Assembly: GCF_963678635.1 (NCBI RefSeq)
Contig: NC_087070.1
Location: 7,040,539-7,104,538 of the forward strand
DNA length: 64,000 nt
Direction of reading: 5' to 3'
Origin: Symsagittifera roscoffensis
Taxonomy: Eukaryota > Xenacoelomorpha > Acoela > Convolutidae
The notes below the pieces were generated by a model. That model saw only the letters and a program-made list of their open reading frames with translations, searched no databases and had not been told where the DNA came from. Position numbers and translations under genes: made by a program. This document shows positions 30,972 through 43,077 of this stretch, piece after piece (within the stretch, counting starts at the first letter, position 1; the number at the start of each line of letters is the position of its first letter).

Positions 30972-31211
30972 ATGTGTTTGCCCGTGGCTTTTGGCCGATT
31001 TCTTGTGTTCTGCTGTTTCAACGGCAGTTATGTTGAGTTTAGTAGCCAGCGGGTGTGGTCAGAGCTGTCTGCGGAATGCCCTCCTGTGGAAGACGTGTCT
31101 CCAGAGGGTGATGGCAGTGTAGAGATCGGTCTGTTGGCCGGCCTGTTCGTGTGCTTGGGATGTTGCCTCTTGCGACTAGTGGTTGCTCTCTTGATGGGTT
31201 TCAAGAGATGA
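30972..31211 (+). CDS. Small putative membrane protein ORF, 79 aa
   Basis: From the ATG at 30972 the frame gives a hydrophobic start (about residues 2-18, signal-like), an acidic Pro/Ser/Glu middle, and a C-terminal hydrophobic helix of about 22 residues ending in Lys-Arg. This is the layout of a small single-pass or signal-anchored protein. An alternative ATG at 30947 opens another frame of 30 codons. No homologue recognised. Confidence 0.35.
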   Translation: MCLPVAFGRFLVFCCFNGSYVEFSSQRVWSELSAECPPVEDVSPEGDGSVEIGLLAGLFVCLGCCLLRLVVALLMGFKR

Positions 31212-31565
31212 GTGAACTTTGTTTGCTGACTCTTTGTTTTAGAACTGTTTAGACTGTACTTTTAAGTTTAGTTGTTTTAGAACTTGTACTTTTAATTCAG
31301 ACTGTTTACTTTTAATTCATACTCTTACATTTCTCAGCGTTTTTCTCAAGGTCATTGATGAGTGCTCAAACGGTTTTCGTTTTAGACTTCGCTAAGGTAG
31401 AGTAAGTCAAGTGCTGTTCTGTTGTATTCATCGCTTCAGTAAAAAAATTTGCATTTTTCTTGAATTGTAGCTTTTCAGTCTTTTTGTCGTAATGTTAGGG
31501 ACTAGATCTGCTTACTCGAGTTGCTTCTTCGCGTTTTAATGTACGGTTAATTTTTCAGTTGGGAA
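31212..31565. other. Gap upstream of the two-exon gene
   Basis: T-rich. It ends with a strong acceptor-like tract (tttttcag, AG at 31557-31558) seven bases before the ATG of the next gene, so a 5' UTR exon may lie in or before this stretch. Confidence 0.4.
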
Positions 31566-32180
31566 ATGAAACGCAATGTTGAACCTTCAAGTACACCCGC
31601 GTCCAATCGTAAGACCCGATCGTTCGCGGGAGAAGGTCGTTCAGAGCTGCATTCTGTCGCAGAGTTTACCAAGAGCCTGCCTCAGGTGGTCAATCTGAGC
31701 TTTTATGATAGTATTAATCGTGAGGAGCCTGCCCTTTTACTCGAATTTGTGGCCGTGGAGTATGTGGATAAAAAGCGACGAGTGAGTACATAAGGTCTGG
31801 TTTCATTTGCCATTTCATTATTTGAGAAGCATTTTTTGTTGTAGCGGTTGATAAATGGCCTTGTGTATGCTGACAGTGCCCTGCGGACGTTTGACGTGCT
31901 AGCTACTCGAGATGACGGCCCACTGGGAGCCAAGATGTGGATGGCTCTTCAGCCCAAAGATTTAACCGAGATGCCGAAGTTTTTGAGTTGTTGGGCGCCA
32001 GAGGGCTCGCAAAAATCGGATCAAGCCTACGGGTTTCTGATTGTCACTGAGGGTAAAAAATTCACCCGTTTCCACAGTGATTTCGAGGAAACACTGGATA
32101 GCCTGATCGCTCTGTATGGCGCCGGTGAGAAAGTTTGGGTATTCACGAAGCCCGGTTATGTTGGCCGGAAGCTGGGGTGA
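31566..32180 (+). CDS. Two-exon orphan gene, 183 aa
   Basis: Exon 1 (31566-31781) starts at ATG and ends on a whole codon before a GTGAGT donor. Exon 2 (31845-32180) follows a ttttttgttgtag acceptor and keeps the frame, giving a 63-nt phase-0 intron. The joined protein has a basic Ser/Thr-rich N-terminus, an acidic segment ending in Lys/Arg before the junction, and a C-terminal domain of about 110 residues with regular hydrophobic spacing and several Trp, Phe and Gly. There is no signal peptide or membrane helix. GC is higher than the surroundings. It is the cleanest cellular-type gene in the window. I do not recognise the family. Confidence 0.6.
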
Positions 32181-32880
32181 TGGATTGCACGGATTTGATG
32201 AGGCTGCTAATAGTTCACAAGGAGTCGGTGCTTTGTTGTGTGCAGCGCGTTGGTAATACAATGTATGTTCCCTGGGGGTAGCTACATTGTGTTGTCACCG
32301 TCATGAATGTTTCTGGGTGCTCCTCTCTATTATCGACTGGGCTGCGTGTCCCGGGAAAGCAATTTGAGCGTATGTGGAAGACCATATGCGACACTCTACC
32401 AGTGGGCGAGAAAAGACTGGTCAAGTGCGCGGGTCGCCCTCTTTATGTAGACTTGGAGAAGAGGAAGAGATGATGTGTATTAAAGATAATGATTTCAGTA
32501 TCTCGAAATTTAACTTTTCACTCCCTTTCTTTTCGTGACGATCGATTAGACAGTTTCTAGTGAGCCGGCTTCCTGCCTGTTCCTCATTGGCCATTTGGTG
32601 GTCGCTGGACACAAAAAAGATACTGTTTCTTCTGTTTCTACGTTCTTTATTATCCGCTTTCTTCTTGATTTCGAGCGGGAGCTTGAGGCGGGACTTGTTT
32701 TAGAGTCTGTCAAAGAACTTCAGAGATACTTGAAGAAAAACCAGAGATACTTGTCAGACAAACATGGTTTTTAGGCCAAACTGTAAATAGTTAAAACCGC
32801 GAAGAATTATCTGTTTTCTAAAAAACAAAAAAAAATAAAAAAACAGAAACTAGTTTTTAAAACTATTTTTCAAAACAAAT
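32181..32880. other. 3' flank of the two-exon gene and AT-rich spacer
   Basis: Nothing coding supported. A 'tattaaag' stretch near 32478 could serve polyadenylation. An A-rich low-complexity run lies at about 32815-32850. Confidence 0.4.
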
Positions 32881-32946
32881 AAGCAAACCGGCTTTCGGAA
32901 CAATCTCTTTTCTATACAAGCAAGGCACTATCGCAAGGTGAAACTT

Positions 32947-33136
32947 GAGGCTGTTTAGGATTTGAAGGTGAGAAGATGAGCGCAAGCAGGACAACGGACG
33001 GTCTGGTCTCTTCTATTTTGATTCCATCAAGACAACTTCTACACATGAGAATTCCGCAAGCTAGGGAGAATGGTTTCTTGAGAAGTTCTTGACAGACAAA
33101 GCAGCGCAAGAAACTGAAAATTGCTTCGAATTCCAT
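32947..33136 (-). pseudogene. RING-finger exon fragment of a TRIM-like gene, copy 1
   Basis: The minus strand from ATG 33136 encodes a RING-type N-terminus with 'CFVCQELLKKPFSLACG' followed by 'CRSC'. The last zinc pair ('CPAC') is in a different frame, so the domain is interrupted by a frameshift or small intron just after 'EETRP'. An acceptor-like aattttcag precedes the FLRC segment. RING domains act in E3 ubiquitin ligases and open TRIM proteins. Here the exon lies downstream of a B-box fragment on the same strand, the reverse of the usual order, showing rearranged tandem copies. Confidence 0.55.
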
Positions 33137-33149
33137 TCCCAATTAAAAA

Positions 33150-33410
33150 CACTTGCTTTTTCGTTTCAACTCAGATAGTTCAGCGACCAAAACATTTTGT
33201 AAGATTTCCACATTTTCCAACATCAGCATTTTTTCTTTAGTCATTTTCTCTATGAGCTCTTTTGTCCCTCTAACATCAACTTTCTTTAATAATTCGAGTG
33301 CTTTTTCTTGTTTCCGACTTTTTGCGCTTTTTAACTTGTGGGTTGGATGTTCCTGAACGCATTCAACACATATGTTCCTTTTACAATTGACACAAAAGAG
33401 CGTCGAACAA
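33150..33410 (-). pseudogene. B-box and coiled-coil fragment of a TRIM-like gene, copy 1
   Basis: The minus-strand frame gives 'LFCVNCKRNICVECVQEHP' and then a His, i.e. C-x2-C-x4-C-x2-C followed by two His, the second half of a B-box. About 50 residues of Lys/Glu/Leu-rich heptad-like coiled coil follow. It lacks a local ATG and the first half of the B-box. Equivalent copies lie at about 35310-35560, 38142-38400 and 40289-40540. Confidence 0.6.
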
Positions 33411-33700
33411 GAAATTGATGAAAGATTGATTATCCTTCGGCATTATTAATGAGTTCTTTAAAATACGTCAAGCATGAAATATGATAAAAATTGACACAAA
33501 AGAGCGTCGAACAAAAAATTGATCAAATATTGATTATCCTTCGGCATTATTAATGAGTTCTTTAAAATACGTCAAGCATGAAATACGATAATCATTGACA
33601 CAAAAGAGCGTCGAACAAGAAATGGATCAAATATTGATTATCCTTCGGCATTACTAATGACTTCTTTAAAACACGCCGAACATGAAAAATGATAAGGCGT
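33387..33700. repeat. 104-bp tandem repeat, three copies, overlapping the B-box exon
   Basis: 'ttgacacaaaagagcgtcga' recurs at 33387, 33491 and 33595. Each unit carries the codons just before and into the B-box zinc pair, so part of an exon plus flank was amplified. Matching arrays are at ~38379-38690 (three copies), and two-copy versions at ~35556-35680 and ~40530-40660. Confidence 0.85.
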
Positions 33701-35117
33701 CTCTTCATTTGCTTCTTGGATGTCTTGAGTCGGGCCCGCGCTTCTTCTAGGGCCTCGGTGTATGTGGTCCCGGTGTATATGACTATCAAAAAATAAAGCT
33801 TCTTTAACTTCAGTTAGGACCAAGATTCTTAAGCGAATGTGATCAATTGCATAAACGTGCTCCTTTTTGAGACACATCAGATTGTAGAAAATCTCCCAAG
33901 AACTTTTCTGTAAATTCTATTGTTTCCTAGGCGATTAAACAATCTGAAAACTTTACTAGACCTTCGCATGTCAATTCTAAATTATAGAAATTAGTAATGA
34001 AGCAACCCACAAAATACAACGAGCTAGAGCAAGGAACTTCCTTGACAGTCGCTACGAGATTGGGCTTGATTTCATCAACATCTTGCTCGTCATTTGATGT
34101 TTGTACGTGGTTGATGTTTGTACGTGGTTGATGTTTGCTCGTATTTGCACGTGGTGATAATGTTTTCTCACCAGTTTCTTTCCAGCTAGCGGAGCCATCT
34201 CTTCAATTGCTTCCTGGATGTCTTGAGACTGGCCCGCGCTTCTTCTAGGCCCTCGGTGTATGTGGTCCCGGTGTATATGACTATCAAAAATTATAGCTTC
34301 TTTAGCTTCAGTTAGGACCAAGATTCTTAAGCGAATGTGATCAATTGCATAAACGTGCTCCTTTTTGAGACACATCAGATAGTAGAAAGCCTCCCAATAA
34401 CTTTTCTGTAAATTCTATTGTTTCCTAGGCGATTAAACAATCTGAAAACTTTACTAGACCTTCGCATGTCAATTCTAAATTACAGAAATTATTAATGAAG
34501 CAACCCACAAAATACAACGAGCTAGAGCGGTGAACTCTCTTGACATTCGCTACGAGATTGGACTTCATTTCATCGACATCTTGCTCGTCATTTGATGTTT
34601 GCACGTGGTTGATGTTTGCTCGTCATTTGATGTCACTTGCACGTGGCGATAATGTTTTCCCACCAGTTTCTTTCCAGCTCGCGGAGTCGTCTCTTCATTT
34701 GCTTCCTGGATAGATTGGGAGATCCTTTGGTGTTGGTCAAACCATCCGTCAAATTCCAGTACATTGTGTACAAAATATTTATAATATTCATTATAAAAGA
34801 TGTTTCCTTTCACAAAACGTGTTCTGTATCTTCTGCAATTTGGTCGACGGCTTCATTTTGAATTTCATTCGTCCATTTGTTACTCACACGTCATTGTTAT
34901 TTGATCACTTCTGTTTTGGTATTGAGTGTCGTTTTGACTGTTCCAGCCCAGGGGTCCATTCGGAAACGGCATCTCAGTTGATTTTAAAACAACACACAAA
35001 ATCACACAATTTAAATTGAATAATTAACAAGTTTGTACGTTCAAAACAAATCTGCAAACCGGCTTTCGTAACAATCTCTCTTCTATACAAGCAAGGCACT
35101 ATCGCAAGGTGAAACTT

Positions 35118-35313
35118 GAGGCTGTTTAGGATTTGAAGGTGAGAAGATGAGAGCAAGCAGGACAACGGACGGTCTAGTCTCTTCTATGTTGATTCCATCA
35201 AGACAACTTCTACACATGAGAATTCCGCAAGCTAGGGAGAATGGTTTCTTGAGAAGTTCTTGACAGACAAAACAGCGCAAGAAACCGAAAATTGCTTCGA
35301 ATTCCATTACCAA
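35118..35313 (-). pseudogene. RING-finger exon fragment, copy 2
   Basis: Same RING fragment as at 32947-33136 with few substitutions (FGF for FSF, N for K). The same frame break precedes the last Cys pair, so the break predates the duplication or is a conserved intron boundary. Confidence 0.5.
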
Positions 35314-35560
35314 TTAAAACACTTGCTTTTTCGTTTCAACTCAGATAGTTCAGCGACCAAAACATTTTGCAAGATTTCCACATTTTCCAACATCAGCATT
35401 TTTTCTTTAGTCATTTTCTCTATAAGCTCTTTTGTCCCTCTAACATCAACTTTCTTTAATAATTCGAGTGCTTTTTCTGGTTTCCGACTTTTTGCGCTTT
35501 TTAACTTGTGAGTTGGATGTTCCAGAACGCATTCAACGCACATGTCCCTTTACAATTGAC
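35310..35560 (-). pseudogene. B-box and coiled-coil fragment, copy 2
   Basis: Carries an ATG within the B-box ('NMCVECVLEHP') and the same coiled coil as copy 1, then runs into the RING copy 2 sequence. Confidence 0.5.
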
Positions 35561-38117
35561 ACAAAAGAGCGTCGAACAAGAAATTGATCAAAGATTGATT
35601 ATCCTTCGGCATTATTAATGAGTTCTTTAAAATACGTCAAGCATGACATATGATAAGCATTGACACAAAAGAGCGTCGAACAAGTGGCTCAATTTTCCGA
35701 AGTGTGATGGAGATATTCAGCAGAACCTGATTCTTCGCTTTGAAGAACCACTTGTTTCATTTAAAGTCAGTTTGCCCATTGAAGACGAAGTAATGCCGCT
35801 ATCGAAATTGTTGCACGGTTATTAAGTCTTCGACTTTGTCTCAAACAGCATCAGCGTCAACCAAGCTTCCCCACTCAAAAATCCAAGCAGTGGCGCGTTC
35901 TGCGATGGACAGGTCGGCACAAGAACCCGTGGATGCACAAAAGTCTACGTTTGCTACGTTTTTCTGTCCCGAGATTGACGAATTCGTCAACGACGAGCTC
36001 AGTACTTGCTCAAACAGGCTGACTCGTCTCCTCATTGACGCGAATGAGCGCAGCTGAGATGCTACTGATGCTCGTATTGATGCATTTGAAATCTTTACCG
36101 ACGTAAATTGTTAACTTATTATTTCCAGCTGTTTGATATCGCTTCGAACATTGTGACTGAGAACGAAAATACTGTGAACTGACAGACATCATTGAAAGTG
36201 GAATTTAACTTCTCTACTGTTTATGCCACAGAATCAATACCGATAAACTAGTTGTTATCGCCTCATTCGCGTAACCGTATCACACAGAAATTCAACTCTG
36301 TTGGTTCTGTTTTCGAACCTTGCTCATGTCAGATTTTCATTTTTTCCATTACAGCTCCTCTTTCGGATAATAACGGAAGCCCGCTTCTTTCGCGGAGTTT
36401 TCTCCATGCTCCTGAAAGAGCGGCAAACACAAACCATAAAGACGAGACAACAATGCTGGACCGGCATCAAGACAAGATCATGATTGGGACGCAGCTCAAA
36501 ATGGTATTCCAAGTGGGGCACACATGAGCTCGGCACATGGAGATGAAGATGAGGCTGGTCGGGGATATAGCTTCGGATATCCGAATCAGTTTGCTTTGTA
36601 ACTCAGTGAGGGTTAATCCTTTTGATGCTATCAAACTGAAATTTGTTATATATTTTGTAGCTTTTTTTGTTACTGTTGAGTTTTGTAATTTATTTTCACG
36701 AAAGGACAGTAGTTTTGGTCGAAATACTTCTAACTCGTGAAAAAATCTCTAGTTCAAAACTGGAGTTTCAGGTCTGTATAATGGTACTCCATTTAAATGC
36801 GTTCAAGTGATGGCTTTTGATGCGTGGATTAGAAATCAATCCCGGCTCGAAAAGGAAGAGGTTGATGTCAAATAACCACCGATATTCGCAGTGCATTCGA
36901 ATCGTCTCGTCCAAAGAAGAACTAGCCAGGACTTGCAATTCATGGCATGAAACTGTTGATAACTCCAGCTTGCAACCAACGTCCTTACCAAAAGAACAAT
37001 GCAACATTGCTGTTTCTACTGCTCCTACCCACGAAAAGTGTTTCATACCGGCATCAGAATCTGTTTTGAAGAGTTAATGCCAAAAAATCGAAGCCAACTT
37101 CAGATAAAGGTCATTTATTTAACCTTAGGTAAAAATTGAAAGTAGAACACCTGATTCTCTTGAGATCGCATCAACTGTTTGTTTCGGAGTTTTCTTGCGC
37201 TTCTCACGGTTGATATTTCGAGGTAACCTCGTTTCAGTGTAGTAGTTATAGGAAATCTCTTATCTGCAATATCTTGTTGAGCTTAGCAATTCCAGAAAGC
37301 AGTATAGTGTCTACAGCGATTTTACTTGGTCCGATATCAGTGATTAATTGCAAAAAGAACGTATGTGAGAGAATGGGACATATGGCGGTGACTTGGAAAT
37401 TACAGCTTTTTGCACAAATTTTCCAAGTGCAGGTAAAAGCTTACGTCTAGCAGGCTGTCGTCGCTCGTATATAAAGCATTCGCTCATTCTTCAGCTGATA
37501 TCCCGACGTTTCTTTCTCATAGCAACAACCACTGGCAGTCTATCGTCCCTTTTGGTGAAAATAAAATGTTATTTCATAAAAGGTCAAATGCTACTATGGA
37601 AAAAGCACAGAACAGTAAAAATGCGCAGCACAGTCGAAACTCACTTGCAGTTCCAAAGAGCCTGGGATTTGAAAAAAAGCGTCTACTGGAGACAATGACG
37701 ACAAAACAACGCTCGGCTGAATTTAGACTACAGTGCTAGTTGTGCGAGTGAGTTTATACGAAACGGTACCCCCTTCAGATGACCCTTGTTGAAATTGATG
37801 TTAAGCTAATCAGAAGAAAATATTCTGAAAACGTTGCAACGTGTGGTCAATGCTCTGCATTATGTTTTCATTCAAAAGAAAATACTGGGGCAAGTCTTGG
37901 CCGGTTCTAATAAGCAAACATCAGTCAAACAACTTTCGGCGTCTGCTTCGGTTTGAGTTAACAGCTTCCTGGATTGATGTTGGCCAGAATAAAAATGATG
38001 AAGATCAAGAAAGTTATCTGTTCCACGATGTAACTGATTATGTAAACATTTCCTGGAAACTCTGTTAATGACCTTAATATGTCTTAGTGATCTTGTACAC
38101 CAAAGAAACTTTTTTAC

Positions 38118-41100
38118 TCGAATTCCATTACCAATTAAAAACACTTGCTTTTTCGTTTCAACTCAGATAGTTCAGCGACCAAAACATTTTGTAAGATTTC
38201 CACATTTTCCAACATCAGCATTTTTTCTTTAGTCATTTTCTCTATGAGCTCTTTTGTCCCTCTAACATCAACTTTCTTTAATAATTCGAGTGCTTTTTCT
38301 TGTTTCCGACTTTTTGCGCTTTTTAACTTGTGGGTTGGATGTTCCTGAACGCATTCAACACATATGTTCCTTTTACAATTGACACAAAAGAGCGTCGAAC
38401 AAGAAATTGATCAAAGATTGATTATCCTTCGGCATTATTAATGAGTTCTTTAAAATACGTCAAGCATGAAATATGATAAAAATTGACACAAAAGAGCGTC
38501 GAACAAAAATCTGATCAAATATTGATTATCCTTCGGCATTATTAATGAGTTCTTTAAAATACGTCAAGCATGAAATACGATAATCATTGACACAAAAGAG
38601 CGTCGAACAAGAAATGGATCAAATATTGATTATCCTTCGGCATTACTAATGACTTCTTTAAAATACGCCAAACATGAAAAATGATAAGGCGTCTCTTCAT
38701 TTGCTTCTTGGATGTCTTGAGTCGGGCCCGCGCTTCTTCTAGGGCCTCGGTGTATGTGGTCCCGGTGTATATGACTATCAAAAAATAAAGCTTCTTTAAC
38801 TTCAGTTAGGACCAAGATTCTTAAGCGAATGTGATCAATTGCATAAACGTGCTCCTTTTTGAGACACATCAGATAGTAGAAAATCTCCCAAGAACTTTTC
38901 TGTAAATTCTATTGTTTCCTAGGCGATTAAACAATCTGAAAACTTTACTAGACCTTCGCATGTCAATTCTAAATTATAGAAATTAGTAATGAAGCAACCC
39001 ACAAAATACAACGAGCTAGAGCAAGGAACTTCCTTGACAGTCGCTACGAGATTGGGCTTGATTTCATCAACATCTTGCTCGTCATTTGATGTTTGCACGT
39101 GGTTGATGTTTGCTCGTATTTGCACGGGGTGATAATGTTTTCTCACCAGTTTCTTTCCAGCTAGCGGAGCCATCTCTTCAATTGCTTCCTGGATGTCTTG
39201 AGACTGGCCCGCGCTTCTTCTAGGCCCTCGGTGTATGTGGTCCCGGTGTATATGACTATCAAAAATTATAGCTTCTTTAGCTTCAGTTAGGACCAAGATT
39301 CTTAAGCGAATGTGATCAATTGCATAAACGTGCTCCTTTTTGAGACACATCAGATAGTAGAAAATATCCCAAGAACTTTTCTGTAAATTCTATTGTTTCC
39401 TAGGCGATTAAACAATCTGAAAACTTTACTAGACCTTCGCATGTCAATTCTAAATTACAGAAATTATTAATGAAGCAACCCACAAAATACAACGAGCTAG
39501 AGCGGTGAACTCTCTTGACATTCGCTACGAGATTGGACTTCATTTCATCGACATCTTGCTCGTCATTTGATGTTTGCACGTGGTTGATGTTTGCTCGTCA
39601 TTTGATGTCACTTGCACGTGGCGATAATGTTTTCCCACCAGTTTTTTTCCAGCTCGCGGAGTCGTCTCTTCATTTGCTTCCTGGATAGATTGGGAGATCC
39701 TTTGGTGTTGGTCAAACCATCCGTCAAATTCCAGTACATTGTGTATAAAATATTTATAATATTCATTATAAAAGATGTTTCCTTTCACAAAACGTGTTCT
39801 GTATCTTCTGCAATTTGGTCGACGGCTTCATTTTGAATTTCATTCGTCCATTTGTTACTCACACGTCATTGTTATTTGATCACTTCTGTTTTGGTATTGA
39901 GTGTCGTTTTGACTGTTCCAGCCCAGGGGTCCATTCGGAAACGGCATCTCAGTTGATTTTAAAACAACACACAAAATCACACAATTTAAATTGAATAATT
40001 AACAAGTTTGTACGTTCAAAACAAATCTGCAAACCGGCTTTCGTAACAATCTCTCTTCTATACAAGCAAGGCACTATCGCAAGGTGAAACTTGAGGCTGT
40101 TTAGGATTTGAAGGTGAGAAGATGAGAGCAAGCAGGACAACGGACGGTCTAGTCTCTTCTATTTTGATTCAATCAAGACAACTTCTACACATGAGAATTC
40201 CGCAAGCTAGGGAGAATGGTTTCTTGAGAAGTTCTTGACAGACAAAACAGCGCAAGAAACCGAAAATTGCTTCGAATTCCATTACCAATTAAAAACACTT
40301 GCTTTTTCGTTTCAACTCAGATAGTTCAGCGACCAAAACATTTTGCAAGATTTCCACATTTTCCAACATCAGCATTTTTTCTTTAGTCATTTTCTCTATG
40401 AGCTCTTTTGTCCCTCTAACATCAACTTTCTTTAATAATTCGAGTGCTTTTTCTGGTTTCCGACTTTTTGCGCTTTTTAACTTGTGAGTTGGATGTTCCA
40501 GAACGCATTCAACGCACATGTCCCTTTACAATTGACACAAAAGAGCGTCGAACAAGAAATTGATCAAAGATTGATTATCCTTCGGCATTATTAATGAGTT
40601 CTTTAAAATACGTCAAGCATGACATATGATAAGCATTGACACAAAAGAGCGTCGAACAAGTGGCTCAATTTTCCGAAGTGTGATGGAGATATTCAGCAGA
40701 ACCTGATTCTTCGCTTTGAAGAACCACTTGTTTCATTTAAAGTCAGTTTGCCCATTGAAGACGAAGTAATGCCGCTATCGAAATTGTTGCACGGTTATTA
40801 AGTCTTCGACTTTGTCTCAAACAGCATCAGCGTCAACCAAGCTTCCCCACTCAAAAATCCAAGCAGTGGCGCGTTCTGCGATGGACAGGTCGGCACAAGA
40901 ACCCGTGGATGCACAAAAGTCTACGTTTTTCTGTCCCGAGATTGACGAATTCGTCAACGACGAGCTCAGTACTTGCTCAAACAGGCTGACTCGTCTCCTC
41001 ATTGACGCGAATGAGCGCAGCTGAGATGCTACTGATGCTCGTATTGATGCATTTGAAATCTTTACCGACGTAAATTGTTAACTTATTATTTCCAGCTGTT

Positions 41101-43077
41101 TGATATCGCTTCGAACATTGTGACTGAGAACGAAAATACTGTGAACTGACAGACATCATTGAAAGTGGAATTTAACTTCTCTACTGTTTATGCCACAGAA
41201 TCAATACCGATAAACTAGTTGTTATCGCCTCATTCGCGTAACCGTATCACACAGAAATTCAACTCTGTTGGTTCTGTTTTCGAACCTTGCTCATGTCAGA
41301 TTTTCATTTTTTCCATTACAGCTCCTCTTTCGGATAATAACGGAAGCCCGCTTCCTTCGCGGAGTTTTCTCCATGCTCCTGAAAGAGCGGCAAACACAAA
41401 CCATAAAGACGAGACAACAATGCTGGACCGGCATCAAGACAAGATCATGATTGGGACGCAGCTCAAAATGGTATTCCAAGTGGGGCACACATGAGCTCGG
41501 CACATGGAGATGAAGATGAGGCTGGTCGGGGATATAGCTTCGGATATCCGAATCAGTTTGCTTTGTAACTCAGTGAGGGTTAATCCTTTTGATGCTATCA
41601 AACTGAAATTTGTTATATATTTTGTAGCTTTTTTTGTTACTGTTGAGCTTTGTAATTTATTTTCACGAAAGGACAGTAGTTTTGGTCGAAATACTTCTAA
41701 CTCGTGAAAAAATCTCTAGTTCAAAACTGGAGTTTCAGGTCTGTATAATGGTACTCCATTTAAATGCGTTCAAGTGATGGCTTTTGATGCGTGGATTAGA
41801 AATCAATCCCGGCTCGAAAAGGAAGAGGTTGATGTCAAATAACCACCGATATTCGCAGTGCATTCGAATCGTCTCGTCCAAAGAAGAACTAGCCAGGACT
41901 TGCAATTCATGGCATGAAACTGTTGATAACTCCAGCTTGCAACCAACGTCCTTACCAAAAGAACAATGCAACATTGCTGTTTCTACTGCTCCTACCCACG
42001 AAAAGTGTTTCATACCGGCATCAGAATCTGTTTTGAAGAGTTAATGCCAAAAAATCGAAGCCAACTTCAGATAAAGGTCATTTATTTAACCTTAGGTAAA
42101 AATTGAAAGTAGAACACCTGATTCTCTTGAGATCGCATCAACTGTTTGTTTCGGAGTTTTCTTGCGCTTCTCACGGGTGATATTTCGAGGTAACCTCGTT
42201 TCAGTGTAGTAGTTATAGGAAATCTCTTATCTGCAATATCTTGTTGAGCTTAGCAATTCCAGAAAGCAGTATAGTGTCTACAGCGATTTTACTTGGTCCG
42301 ATATCAGTGATTAATTGCAAAAAGAACGTATGTGAGAGAATGGGACATATGGCGGTGACTTGGAAATTACAGCTTTTTGCACAAATTTTCCAAGTGCAGG
42401 TAAAAGCTTACGTCTAGCAGGCTGTCGTCGCTCGTATATAAAGCATTCGCTCATTCTTCAGCTGATATCCCGACGTTTCTTTCTCATAGCAACAACCACT
42501 GGCAGTCTATCGTCCCTTTTGGTGAAAATAAAATGTTATTTCATAAAAGGTCAAATGCTACTATGGAAAAAGCACAGAACAGTAAAAATGCGCAGCACAG
42601 TCGAAACTCACTTGCAGTTCCAAAGAGCCTGGGATTTGAAAAAAAGCGTCTACTGGAGACAATGACGACAAAACAACGCTCGGCTGAATTTAGACTACAG
42701 TGCTAGTTGTGCGAGTGAGTTTATACGAAACGGTACCCCCTTCAGATGACCCTTGTTGAAATTGATGTTAAGCTAATCAGAAGAAAATATTCTGAAAACG
42801 TTGCAACGTGTGGTCAATGCTCTGCATTATGTTTTCATTCAAAAGAAAATACTGGGGCAAGTCTTGGCCGGTTCTAATAAGCAAACATCAGTCAAACAAC
42901 ATTCGGCGTCTGCTTCGGTTTGAGTTAACAGCTTCCTGGATTGATGCTGGCCAGAATAAAAATGATGAAGATCAAGAAAGTTATCTGTTCCACGATGTAA
43001 CTGAATATGTAAACATTTCCTGGAAACTCTGTTTATGACCTTAATATGTCTTAGTGATCTTGTACACCAAAGAAACT
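38118..43077. repeat. Tandem array B, unit 2 (~4.97 kb)
   Basis: Nearly identical to unit 1 (only scattered substitutions over 5 kb), with small deletions of 17 bp and 9 bp or so. The left junction (about 38112-38118) joins the end of unit 1 to 'tcgaattcc', the sequence just inside RING copy 1, which fixes the breakpoint. The RING exon itself is missing at this junction and is present only internally, at ~40095-40285. Confidence 0.85.
40095..40540 (-). pseudogene. RING and B-box fragments, copy in unit 2
   Basis: Copy of 35118-35560 at +4975 bp. Only a few bases differ, for example in the ATTGAT... stretch after the RING cysteines. Same broken organisation. Confidence 0.5.

Larger units (their letters stand above)
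33126..38117. repeat. Tandem array B, unit 1 (~4.99 kb) of TRIM-like fragments
   Basis: The unit contains, on the minus strand, B-box/coil, 104-bp repeats, a ~500-bp internal duplication (33660-34130 and 34180-34640), and a second RING plus B-box set at ~35090-35560. On the plus strand it contains several exon-like fragments from ~35700 to 38070, including one after a strong ttccattacag acceptor at ~36353. None is intact and none is recognised. Unit 2 repeats it at an offset of 4992 falling to 4967 bp through small deletions. Confidence 0.85.

Noticed and set aside
33387..33700. CRISPR-like array
   Set aside because: The repeats are 104 bp, adjacent with no unique spacers, and lie in animal nuclear DNA.
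36768..37077. Overlapping 86- and 92-codon frames on opposite strands in array B, repeated in unit 2
   Set aside because: Perfect duplication preserves any chance frame; neither shows a domain, and both strands cannot be favoured at once.
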